The notes under the pieces: generated by a model | What the model saw: the letters and a program-made list of their open reading frames with translations, nothing else | What the model was told of the DNA's origin: nothing | The model's database searches: none | Assembly: GCA_019695265.1 (NCBI GenBank) | Contig: JAIBAJ010000001.1 | Coordinates: 98,347 to 145,921 of the forward strand | DNA length: 47,575 nucleotides | Source: Bacteroidia bacterium | Lineage (GTDB): Bacteria > Bacteroidota > Bacteroidia > JAIBAJ01 | Direction of reading: 5' to 3' | Made by a program: the position numbers and the translations under genes | Shown here: in pieces, positions 34,423 through 42,896 of the stretch | Position numbering within the stretch: the stretch's first letter is position 1 | Layout of the letters: each line of letters begins with the position of its first letter

Positions 34423-35547
34423 TTAATTTGCTACTATCTTTTTACGAAATCTATGTTTAGGGGATGCAATATCTAAAATAAACACTCCCGGACCGGCAAC
34501 CGGAATTTTAAAAAAATCTAAAGTCTTGGAAAACTCTCTGGAATATACCAGTTGTCCCGATTCTGTTATTAGCTGCAATTTTAGCGGAAATTCCGTTGAC
34601 TTTATTGTTGTCAAATTCACAATGACCTCATTCGTTTGTTGATCAAATCGCACTTTCAAAGGATTGTTAGGAAAAGGTGTCAATGAAACATAATCTATCA
34701 AAGAATCAATAGACAGGGAATAGAGCTTGCCACCTGATTGGTTTATTATTTGGTATTCATCACTCATATACAGGTGTGAATTGGATGAAAACACAACAGA
34801 TTCGCGCTGGGTGGTATTGGTTTGAAACTGGTACGGAATCCCTTGAAAGAAGGAGGCATTTTGAATTTCATCAAAAACCCAAAACCCTTGATAAGATTGC
34901 AAAAACAAACGATCTCCTGTTGGATTAATGTCAGCACCGGTAATCCAATAACCGGTATTAAAGCTATCTAATAAAGTTGGAACAAAAGTTCCAGGGTGGT
35001 CGGGAAGTTGATACAATTTTGCATACTGACTGGTTCCTCTATTTTTAGAAACCAGGTATAAATTTCCATTCCACCAAAACATAGACTCACAATCAAAATT
35101 CATCTCCTCAGTTGCTGGAGGAAAAGCAGTTTGATCAGGATAGGCAAAATGAATTACACCAAGGGTATCAATTCCGGTTCCACTAACTAAATCAGGATTA
35201 GGCAAAATATATATGCAAAGGTTGGTTCGGGCATTGCCATTGTTTCCAAAATCACCAACAAAAAATCTTCCATCGTCACTTCTGGCCAAATCTTCCCAAT
35301 CCACATTGGTTGCACCATTAACCGTTAAAATCGATATCAAATTAGCATGTGAATCGATTTGAAAAAGCTCCGGCTGATTCCCACTGTCATTGATGCTCCA
35401 CAATCGTCCATTGGTAGAAGTTTCCAGGCCGGATGTTTCCATACAACTGGAGGGGAAAGTTCCAACTACTTGCAAATCAACATGTGTTTGTCCCAAAACA
35501 AATCCGGGGAAACTTAACACCATCAATAATACAAGGAGTTTATTCAC
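34423..35547 (-). CDS. Secreted protein, probable beta-propeller, with T9SS sorting domain
   Basis: The 374-residue protein begins with a signal peptide (1-19). The body has repeated SINDSGNQPELFQID, DGRFFVGDFGNNGN, and GNLYLVSKNRG-like strands, suggesting a propeller similar to esterase/phytase-like or NHL-type surface proteins. The last 75 residues form a T9SS sorting domain (LQLITESGQLVYSREFS, then GPGVFILDIAS, ending in a KK basic tail). No catalytic residues are obvious. It starts 3 nt after the gatA stop, so it is translationally coupled to a cytoplasmic enzyme gene, an unusual pairing. Confidence 0.82.
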   Translation of the reverse strand: MNKLLVLLMVLSFPGFVLGQTHVDLQVVGTFPSSCMETSGLETSTNGRLWSINDSGNQPELFQIDSHANLISILTVNGATNVDWEDLARSDDGRFFVGDFGNNGNARTNLCIYILPNPDLVSGTGIDTLGVIHFAYPDQTAFPPATEEMNFDCESMFWWNGNLYLVSKNRGTSQYAKLYQLPDHPGTFVPTLLDSFNTGYWITGADINPTGDRLFLQSYQGFWVFDEIQNASFFQGIPYQFQTNTTQRESVVFSSNSHLYMSDEYQIINQSGGKLYSLSIDSLIDYVSLTPFPNNPLKVRFDQQTNEVIVNLTTIKSTEFPLKLQLITESGQLVYSREFSKTLDFFKIPVAGPGVFILDIASPKHRFRKKIVAN

Positions 35548-35550
35548 GAA

Positions 35551-36963
35551 TTATATTGAATTGGCGAATTGCAACAATTTCTCCTCTTCAAAATGATTAG
35601 CCATCAATTGAAGACCAAAAGGCATTCCATCCTTATTGTTTCCAAGAGGAATAGAAATTGCCGGAACTCCAACTAAATTGGCCTGAACCGTGTAAATATC
35701 TTCCAAATACAACAAAATAGGGTCATTGGATTTCTTACCAATTTCAAATGCCGGTCCCGGAGTAGTTGGCATAATCATAAAATCATAGGTCTTGAGCAAG
35801 TTCGAAGTAAAATCCCTCAAAACCCTTCTCACCTTTTGGGCCTTGGTATAATAGGCATCGTAATATCCGGCGCTTAAAACAAAAGTTCCCAACATAATTC
35901 TCCGCTGAACTTCTTTTCCAAATCCTTCCGACCTGGATTTCTTATATGTACTCTCCAAATCAGTGGCATTCGGACTTCGGTAGCCAAAATGGATTCCACT
36001 GTAACGACTTAAATTTGAACTAGCCTCAGCAGTAGTTAATACATAGTAGGTTGGAACCAAATAATCCAGGTAAGGAAAATCAACTGCTTCCACTTCATGA
36101 CCTTGGGATCTAAGAAATGCTATCTTTTCAAACATCATTTCTTTCAACTCGCTATCCAAAGCCGGACTTTCCAAACATTCCTTCAAGTAACAAACTTTTG
36201 CCTTGCCTTCAAATTTCAGCTGATTGGAAAAAGCAGGAACCGGTTTGGAAGAAGCGGTTGCATCGAAATCATCTTTCCCTGCAATAACTTCCAAAATTAA
36301 AGCGGTATCTTCAATGGTATGGGTTAAGGGGCCAATTTGGTCAAAGGAGGAACCATAGGCAAGCAAGCCCCACCTTGAAACCCTGCCATAAGTAGGTTTA
36401 AGTCCAACGATTCCACAAAAAGAGGCAGGTTGACGAATACTTCCGCCGGTATCACTGCCTAGGGCTGCCAAACATAAATTTCCGGCCACTGCAGCTGCAC
36501 TGCCTCCTGAACTTCCACCAGGAACCAACTTTTCATTTAAAGGATTCCTAACTACACCAAAGGCAGAATTCTCATTGCTACTTCCCATAGCAAATTCATC
36601 GCAATTCAATCGGCCAATAATAACAGCATCTTCTGCCAATAGTCGTTCTACAACGGTTGAACTAAACAAAGATTCAAAACCACTTAATATTTTTGAAGCA
36701 CCTGAAACTTGATGACCCTTATAACAGATATTGTCTTTGATTCCAATGACCATACCTGCCAACTTTCCTCCCGTCCCATTTTTCAACTTCTGATCAACCT
36801 GCCTAGCTTTTTCCAAAGCAGTTGCCTCAAACACTTCTAAAAAAGCATGAAGGTGCTTTTTCTCTTCAATTCTTGCAAGGTACTGCTTGGTAAGGCCTTC
36901 AACAGTTATTCTATCTTCCAATAAATCAGCTTTTATTTCTTTTAAGGTGGTATACGAATTCAT
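35551..36963 (-). CDS. gatA: Asp-tRNA(Asn)/Glu-tRNA(Gln) amidotransferase subunit A
   Basis: GatA hydrolyses glutamine and supplies ammonia to convert misacylated Glu-tRNA(Gln) or Asp-tRNA(Asn). With ATG 36963 it has 470 residues. The amidase triad is present: Lys76 (GIKDNI), cis-Ser151 (PGGSSGGSAAA) and nucleophile Ser175 (GSDTGGSIRQPA), all three residues behind S. aureus GatA. The longer frame from 37002 is not family-like. gatB and gatC are not adjacent, which is common in this phylum. It heads a minus-strand cluster of four genes. Confidence 0.96.
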   Translation of the reverse strand: MNSYTTLKEIKADLLEDRITVEGLTKQYLARIEEKKHLHAFLEVFEATALEKARQVDQKLKNGTGGKLAGMVIGIKDNICYKGHQVSGASKILSGFESLFSSTVVERLLAEDAVIIGRLNCDEFAMGSSNENSAFGVVRNPLNEKLVPGGSSGGSAAAVAGNLCLAALGSDTGGSIRQPASFCGIVGLKPTYGRVSRWGLLAYGSSFDQIGPLTHTIEDTALILEVIAGKDDFDATASSKPVPAFSNQLKFEGKAKVCYLKECLESPALDSELKEMMFEKIAFLRSQGHEVEAVDFPYLDYLVPTYYVLTTAEASSNLSRYSGIHFGYRSPNATDLESTYKKSRSEGFGKEVQRRIMLGTFVLSAGYYDAYYTKAQKVRRVLRDFTSNLLKTYDFMIMPTTPGPAFEIGKKSNDPILLYLEDIYTVQANLVGVPAISIPLGNNKDGMPFGLQLMANHFEEEKLLQFANSI

Positions 36964-37117
36964 TACTTGCAAAGGTATTCCCAAACTTGATACTTCCTCC
37001 AAATTATCTCAGAAGTATCAAATTTCCTTTCCAAATAAAAGTTACTTCTTGGGACTACTGCTTGTGGTTAGCATTCATCATGCTATCCATTCCTGAATAC
37101 CAGGCTAAAAAAGTAAT

Positions 37118-37172
37118 ACCAATGTTATTTGAAATAATATCCAACTCTATTTTGAGAATTACAGTGGCAAAT
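37118..37172 (+). repeat. Dispersed repeat R3, copy 3
   Basis: ACCAATGTTATTTGAAATAA and later TTTTGAGAATTACAGTGG match the copy at 3068 in order and spacing. It lies in the gap between the gatA start and the terminator at 37241. The remainder of the 330-nt gap shows no gene. Confidence 0.75.
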
Positions 37173-37240
37173 GCCAATTACCTTTTGAATAAGTCCTTTA
37201 GCATTAGGTCTGGAGCATTAGGATTATTCATTCTTAGGGC

Positions 37241-37273
37241 AAAAAAAAGAGGCTGCCCTTTTGGGACAGCCTC
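37241..37273 (-). terminator. Rho-independent terminator of the large T9SS protein gene
   Basis: GAGGCTG (37249-37255) pairs with CAGCCTC (37267-37273), with CCC/GGG inside. On the minus strand the stem is followed by eight T. It is about 20 nt after the stop codon. Confidence 0.92.
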
Positions 37274-37293
37274 CTTCAAAAAATCGGATAAAA

Positions 37294-39189
37294 TTATTTT
37301 ACAATTACAGATTTGGTAGCAGAGAAGTTACCGGCTGTTACATTGTAAGCATACATACCTGTAGGAAGTGAAGACAAATCTACAGAAACATTGTGAACAC
37401 CATTGGTTTGACGACCTTGGTTAAGGCTCATTACAGTTTTACCAGTAATGTCAACTATTTTAACCATAACGTCTGAATTTTCTTTCAACTCGTAAGTAAT
37501 GGTAGATGGACCATTGCTTGGGTTAGGATAAATATTTAATGAAGCTGACAAAGCATTAACTTCATTGATACCGATTGGGCCATCAAGGTTCAAACGAACT
37601 ACCGGAGTAGAAGAACCATAGTAGTACCAACCTGGGTTAGTAGCAGTTTCGTCATAGATGAAAGAAACGCCTGGGTATTTGTACAAGCTAGGCTCAGAAG
37701 TAGCAACAAATACTTGTTTGCCACCTGAATTACCCAAGTATTCAACTGTTGCAATGTAATCAGCGTTTGCAGAAATTACATAAGGATCAGTTAATGGAAG
37801 GGTGATATAGGTGAAAGAAGTACCGGTTGATAAGTCGGTAACTTGGTTTTGAGCAATAGTCATTTCAGCAGAAGCAGCAACTTCATTAGCAGCTAAAGAA
37901 GTTGTTACAGTGCTATCTACTTCATAAAGAACTGCACGAATAACTTCACCAACAGTATTTGCCATGTTAGCAGTGCTGTTAACAAGAGCAAAAGTGATAG
38001 AAGTAGCAGTTACATCTCCTTGAGAAGTTACTTCGTAGTAGTTACCAATTTTGTATGGTTGAGAGTTGGTTGTACCGGTTTCAACACCATTGCTGATTCC
38101 GCTAACAGTAGCGTTAAAGCCACCATCAACAGCATAAACGCTATCAGTAATAGCAAAATTGTGGGTGATAACGTTATCGGTAGGAGTAGCATCCGTTGCA
38201 TCGGCACTAACAGTAAATTCAACTGAATATGAACCAACTTCAGAAGCTGCATAAGGAGCAGTTACAAACAAAGTATCAGAACTTCCGGAAGCGAAACTTG
38301 CTACTGGAGTGCTGGTTTGATCATAAACGTTGGTTGTTCCTTTGTTAACTTTTACATTCAATTTTGCATTGGTTGCAGCTTGACCACCATTGTTGCTAAT
38401 TAATGTAGCAAAATCAGTAGACTGACCAATGAAAGAAGGAACCATAGAATATGCATACGAAATAGCTTCGGTAGCAACCAAGTCATTATCCGGAGCATCA
38501 ACCAATTGAACATCGTCAATCATCCAGGAATAACCACAACCAGGTGCAGAACCAGGTCCGCTAGTGTATGAACTTGGACTCCAGAATTCGAAACGAATCC
38601 AAACAAATTGTTGGTTTCCGGCAACAGAACTAATGTTTACTGTTACGTTCTCAGGATTGATTGGATCGTCGTTGTTAGCAACCAATGCATTAACCGGGAA
38701 TTTAGTCCAGTTAGTTCCGTTAGTTGAAACAAATACAAAAGTTGAATCGTCAAAACGACGGTAGTTTTGTTGAAATTGCAACAAAACACCAGGGTGACCA
38801 GAACAGTTAATTGGAGATGCAGTTGTTAAATCTGCAACTTGGTTACCTGAACAAAGTAAATCTGAATCGAAAAGAGCGTATCCGTTTGCAGCAGTGGTAG
38901 AAGCAATTGGATCAATCGGGAAAGAACCGGAAGGAACTGCATTACCTATTACCCAGTTGTCTGAATTTCCTGACTGGTTACTGATAGTCCAGTTGGCAGC
39001 AACAGAAAAATCATCTTGCCAAATAGTCGCAGCAGCATTTTTTGCTACACCTTGGTTCTGTTTTTTAACGTGATAACCGGTGTGGTTGTTTTTTTTGTTT
39101 GCCGGAAAACGTTCTGTTGAGGCTACTTGTCCGAAAACAACCGTAGCAGCCGTCAACAAAATACCAGCAGTCGTGTAAAACTTTTTCAT
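37294..39189 (-). CDS. Large secreted T9SS cargo protein with MAM/jelly-roll-like and Ig-like domains
   Basis: The 631-residue protein begins with a signal peptide (1-20) and has a short basic stretch before the first domain. Residues about 55-235 look like a MAM/concanavalin-like jelly roll (DDFSVAANWTISNQSGNSD, then YALFDSDLLCSG, WIRFEFWSPS, YSWMIDDVQLVD). Residues about 240-345 are CARDB/Ig-like (AKLNVKVNKG, then FTVSADATDATPTDNV). Residues about 555-631 are a T9SS type-A sorting domain starting LNIYPNPSNG and ending TKSVIVK. Codon choice looks more uniform than in its neighbours and the gene has a promoter and strong terminator, so high expression is likely. No catalytic site is visible; an adhesin or surface structural role is probable. 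Confidence 0.88.
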   Translation of the reverse strand: MKKFYTTAGILLTAATVVFGQVASTERFPANKKNNHTGYHVKKQNQGVAKNAAATIWQDDFSVAANWTISNQSGNSDNWVIGNAVPSGSFPIDPIASTTAANGYALFDSDLLCSGNQVADLTTASPINCSGHPGVLLQFQQNYRRFDDSTFVFVSTNGTNWTKFPVNALVANNDDPINPENVTVNISSVAGNQQFVWIRFEFWSPSSYTSGPGSAPGCGYSWMIDDVQLVDAPDNDLVATEAISYAYSMVPSFIGQSTDFATLISNNGGQAATNAKLNVKVNKGTTNVYDQTSTPVASFASGSSDTLFVTAPYAASEVGSYSVEFTVSADATDATPTDNVITHNFAITDSVYAVDGGFNATVSGISNGVETGTTNSQPYKIGNYYEVTSQGDVTATSITFALVNSTANMANTVGEVIRAVLYEVDSTVTTSLAANEVAASAEMTIAQNQVTDLSTGTSFTYITLPLTDPYVISANADYIATVEYLGNSGGKQVFVATSEPSLYKYPGVSFIYDETATNPGWYYYGSSTPVVRLNLDGPIGINEVNALSASLNIYPNPSNGPSTITYELKENSDVMVKIVDITGKTVMSLNQGRQTNGVHNVSVDLSSLPTGMYAYNVTAGNFSATKSVIVK

Positions 39190-39215
39190 TGTATTTTGTG
39201 ATTTTATAAGAAGTG

Positions 39216-39247
39216 CAAATTAAAGTATTCTAAATGATAATGCCAAA
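39216..39247 (-). promoter_or_regulatory. Promoter of the large T9SS protein
   Basis: On the minus strand, TTTG (39247-39244), a 20-nt spacer and TTAATTTG (39223-39216) approximate the -33/-7 pattern with one mismatch. Predicted start near 39209 gives a leader of about 20 nt. Confidence 0.55.
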
Positions 39248-42118
39248 TTAAACTTCGCTTAACTCCATGTACGACTCCATTGGTTCGCAACTACAAACCA
39301 AATTGCGGTCACCATACGCATTATCTACTCTACCAACGCTTGGCCAGAACTTATTCTCCCGAATCCATTCCGCCGGATAAACAGCTTTCTCCCTTGTATA
39401 GGACCTCGACCATTCTCCCGAAATTACTACCCCGGCAGTATGTGGTGCATGCTTTAATACATTGTCTTGCTTATCGGCTAAACCGGAAACAATTTCTTCA
39501 ATCTCCTTGCGGATTAATATTAATGAATCGCAAAATTTATCTAACTCATGCAAGCTTTCACTTTCCGTAGGTTCCACCATTAAGGTTCCGGCAACCGGAA
39601 ATGAAACGGTCGGCGCATGGTATCCATAATCCATCAATCGTTTGGCTATATCTTCCACCTCTACTCCGCATACTCTTTTAAATTCCCTGCAATCCAATAT
39701 CATTTCATGGGCTACTTTGCCATTCTTCCCCTGGTATAAAATCGGAAAATGCTTCTCCAATTTGGACTTCATATAATTGGCATTCAAAATTGCATACTTG
39801 GTCGAATTTACTACGCCTTCCTTTCCTAACATCCGAATGTAGCCATACGAAATTAGTAAAATAAGGGCGCTACCGTAAGGCGCTGCAGAAACCGATGTAA
39901 TAGCCTTTTCTCCCCCGGTTTTCACCAAAGCATGTCCTGGCAAAAAAGGTGTTAAATGTGCCGCCACTCCAATCGGACCTACGCCCGGACCTCCACCACC
40001 GTGAGGAATAGCAAAGGTTTTATGTAAATTCAAATGACAAACATCTGCCCCAATCCTTCCGGGAGAGGTTAATCCAACCTGCGCATTCATATTCGCACCA
40101 TCCATGTAAACTTGTCCACCGTTGGCATGAATTACCCGGGTAATCTCCGTAATGGCTTCTTCAAATACACCGTGGGTTGAAGGATAGGTAACCATCAAAC
40201 ACGCTAAATTATCTTTGTATTGTTCTGCCTTTGCTTTCAAATCAGCAACATCAATATTCCCCGATTCATCGCATTTTACCACCACTACCTGCATACCTGC
40301 CATCACTGCTGTGGCCGGATTAGTTCCATGCGCCGATTGCGGAATTAAGGCTATGGTCCGATGTGCATCTCCTCTACTTAAATGATAGGCCCTAATCACC
40401 ATCAAACCGGCATATTCACCTTGCGCACCACTATTTGGCTGAAAACTCATCCCTGCAAAACCGGTTACCTGACATAAATATTTCTCCAAATTATCAATCA
40501 TCTCGCGGTATCCGGCGGTTTGATTCACCGGCGCAAATGGATGCAAATTGGCAAAATTAGGATCGGTAATAGGATACAACTCACTCGCTGCATTCAACTT
40601 CATGGTGCAGGATCCCAAGCTAATCATTGAAAAAGTCAGAGACAAATCTTTGTTCTCCAACATTTTAATATACCTCATCATTTCTGATTCCGAATGATGA
40701 GAATTAAACACCTGCTGCTTCAGTATCTCTCCCTTTCTAACCAATCCTTCCGAAACTGAAACCGGTTGTGCACTAATGGTTGTTATGGCTACAGCTTGCC
40801 CACCTTTCAATCCGGCAAATAGAGCAAGTACAGCCTGAATATCCTGAGCCGAAGTAGTTTCATTCACACTGATTCGAATGCTTCCATCGGCAGCATAAAA
40901 GAAATTCAACTCTTGCTTTTCAGCGGCTTCCTTCACCGTGTCTGCTGCTTCGTCCACAATGCATAAAGTGTCGAAATGGGTCAGATTTTGAACCTTTACG
41001 CCCAATTGCACCAATCCGTTCTTCAACAAGGTAGCGGCTGAATTTACCTTGGTTGCAATCCGTTTCAAACCTGCCGGACCATGATAAACTCCATACATAG
41101 AAGCCATAATTGCCAACAAGGCCTGTGCTGTACAAATATTCGAAGTAGCCTTGTCGCGGCGAATGTGCTGCTCCCTGGTTTGCAATGCCATACGCAAAGC
41201 CCGGTTTCCATTGCTATCAACGCTTACACCAATAATTCGTCCCGGTATAAAACGCTTAAACTCTTCTCTGGTAGCGAAAAATGCAGCGTGCGGACCTCCA
41301 AAACCCATTGGAACACCAAAGCGTTGACTATTCCCAACTACTACATCTGCTCCCCAATCGGCCGGCGCAGTTAGCAATACCAACGAAAGAATATCGGCAG
41401 CAACTGCCAAACGAATGCCATGGCTTTTGGCGCTGGCAGCAAATTCAGAATAATTATAAACTTCTCCATTCGAAGCCGGATATTGAACCAAGGCTCCAAA
41501 CATGTTCTCATTAAAAACTACCGTTTCATGATTTCCAATCAACAATTCTATTCCCAATGGAGCCGAACGGGTTTTTAACACATCAATGGTTTGATCGAAA
41601 CAACGCTCAGACACAAAAAACACATGAGATGAATTCTTCTCCTTTGGCCTGCTGTGATATAACATTATCATGGCTTCGGCCGCCGCTGTGGCTTCATCCA
41701 GCAACGAAGCATTGGCAATTTCCATCCCGGTGAGTTCCATAACCAAGGTTTGAAAATTCAATAATGCTTCCAACCTGCCTTGTGCAATTTCCGCCTGATA
41801 CGGTGTATAAGCCGTGTACCAACCCGGATTTTCAAGAATATTTCTACGAATCACCGATGGCACAATCGTTGGGTGATACCCTTGCCCGATAAAAGACTTA
41901 AATACTTTATTTTTCTTACCCAAATCACCAACGTGGTTCAAGTAATCGTATTCGCTTAATGCCACAGGAAGATCCAATTCCTTCTCCAATCGAATTTGGG
42001 AAGGTACGGTTTGTGAAATCAGTTCGTCTAAACTTGAAACACCAATACTTTCAAGCATTTTGGCAGTTTCTTCGGCGTTGGGGCCAATGTGTCGGGAGGA
42101 GAAGGAGTCAGTAATCAT
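39248..42118 (-). CDS. gcvP: Glycine dehydrogenase (decarboxylating), P-protein
   Basis: GcvP decarboxylates glycine and passes the aminomethyl group to lipoyl-GcvH. The 956-residue homodimeric form contains both halves; ATG 42118 (MITDSFSSRHIGPNAEE) is used since the longer frame begins at a TTG. FIGQGYHPTIVPSVI and the ATAAAEAM region mark the N-terminal half. The C-terminal half has GMSFQPNSGAQGEYAG, HGTNPAT and the PLP Lys700 in NLHKTFAIPHGGGGPG. gcvT and gcvH are not nearby. A -7 element TATCTTTG lies 11 nt upstream. R1-B is found further upstream. Confidence 0.97.
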   Translation of the reverse strand: MITDSFSSRHIGPNAEETAKMLESIGVSSLDELISQTVPSQIRLEKELDLPVALSEYDYLNHVGDLGKKNKVFKSFIGQGYHPTIVPSVIRRNILENPGWYTAYTPYQAEIAQGRLEALLNFQTLVMELTGMEIANASLLDEATAAAEAMIMLYHSRPKEKNSSHVFFVSERCFDQTIDVLKTRSAPLGIELLIGNHETVVFNENMFGALVQYPASNGEVYNYSEFAASAKSHGIRLAVAADILSLVLLTAPADWGADVVVGNSQRFGVPMGFGGPHAAFFATREEFKRFIPGRIIGVSVDSNGNRALRMALQTREQHIRRDKATSNICTAQALLAIMASMYGVYHGPAGLKRIATKVNSAATLLKNGLVQLGVKVQNLTHFDTLCIVDEAADTVKEAAEKQELNFFYAADGSIRISVNETTSAQDIQAVLALFAGLKGGQAVAITTISAQPVSVSEGLVRKGEILKQQVFNSHHSESEMMRYIKMLENKDLSLTFSMISLGSCTMKLNAASELYPITDPNFANLHPFAPVNQTAGYREMIDNLEKYLCQVTGFAGMSFQPNSGAQGEYAGLMVIRAYHLSRGDAHRTIALIPQSAHGTNPATAVMAGMQVVVVKCDESGNIDVADLKAKAEQYKDNLACLMVTYPSTHGVFEEAITEITRVIHANGGQVYMDGANMNAQVGLTSPGRIGADVCHLNLHKTFAIPHGGGGPGVGPIGVAAHLTPFLPGHALVKTGGEKAITSVSAAPYGSALILLISYGYIRMLGKEGVVNSTKYAILNANYMKSKLEKHFPILYQGKNGKVAHEMILDCREFKRVCGVEVEDIAKRLMDYGYHAPTVSFPVAGTLMVEPTESESLHELDKFCDSLILIRKEIEEIVSGLADKQDNVLKHAPHTAGVVISGEWSRSYTREKAVYPAEWIRENKFWPSVGRVDNAYGDRNLVCSCEPMESYMELSEV

Positions 42119-42128
42119 ATTAGTCAGC

Positions 42129-42136
42129 AAAGATAG
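42129..42136 (-). promoter_or_regulatory. Candidate -7 promoter element of gcvP
   Basis: TATCTTTG on the minus strand, 10 nt before ATG 42118, identical to the octamer before metH, rocD and queG. No clear -33 box. Confidence 0.5.
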
Positions 42137-42273
42137 GGGGAACAGACGAATAATGACAGCCTCAAACCTGAATTAAATCATTTTTCACTCAGAAGTTTTT
42201 AACTGAATCAGGTTGTCTGTTAGTAAACTCATTCGGATGGGTAAAATTTACTGCATTTCTGTTTTATTTCTTA

Positions 42274-42852
42274 TTTGGCGGGCCCCTTCAGCCTACCTTT
42301 CTTTACACTTCTTCCAAATTGGTTGCATCGGCTTCAGGTCACGCTTTCGCCAGTAGTCCTCGTCCCCCTCGGCTAACGCCATTGGGGTCCTGTGGGCTAC
42401 TTGTCTCAATCGTTGCCCGAGGTGCAAACCCAAACTGCCTTGTTCTAAACCTGGTTTTGCCTATTACCCATCTTACAATTCAATATTTTACACATGGCCA
42501 ACCAAATACCATGGATATAACTTTTTGACACTAATAAAACCAGATTACGCATTACAAATTCTTCCCGAAATGCTTCGGGAGGGGTAAACCCAACTAAATC
42601 AAGTAGTTCGGATTAGGTATCCTCGTATTGATTAATTTGCGATAGAGAATACAATTCACCTCACCCGGAAGTGGCAAAAGCTCGTACCTATAAGCAAATG
42701 CCCGGGCTTGGTCCGGGTAGGGATAGAGGCAGTTACCCCACAGCACCACGCAGCGATAGCAAGTGGGGCGAGGAGTAACGCCGAAAGCCCGACCATGAGC
42801 CGGGCTTTCGGTTGTAAAAAGCGCAAAACGAATGCGAATGGGACCCGCCAAA
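42274..42852. repeat. Dispersed structured repeat R1, copy B (chimeric halves)
   Basis: The 579-bp element runs from TTTGGCGGGCCCC (42274-42286) to GGGACCCGCCAAA (42840-42852). Its left half-unit (42323-42427) is of the type found in copies C and D (TTGCA...TGCAA base, GTTGCCCGA). Its right half-unit (42713-42792) is of the type found in copy A (CGGGTAGGGATAGAGGC, GTTAC...GTAAC, CCCC/GGGG apical stem). Between them are about 280 AT-rich nt with one small hairpin, CCCGAA...TTCGGG (42564-42579). It is 44 nt from the stop of the peptidase gene. Confidence 0.85.
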
Positions 42853-42896
42853 AAATCCAACAAAATCTAGTTAAACCGGGCGAGACCGGAAATTAA

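Noticed and set aside
42564-42579. CCCGAA...TTCGGG hairpin as a terminator
   Set aside because: There is no T run on either side, and it lies in the middle of R1-B rather than after a gene.
42319-42863. Two reading frames (plus 42319-42528, minus 42594-42863) over repeat R1-B
   Set aside because: Both fall within or across R1-B and have no start signal or family-like sequence.
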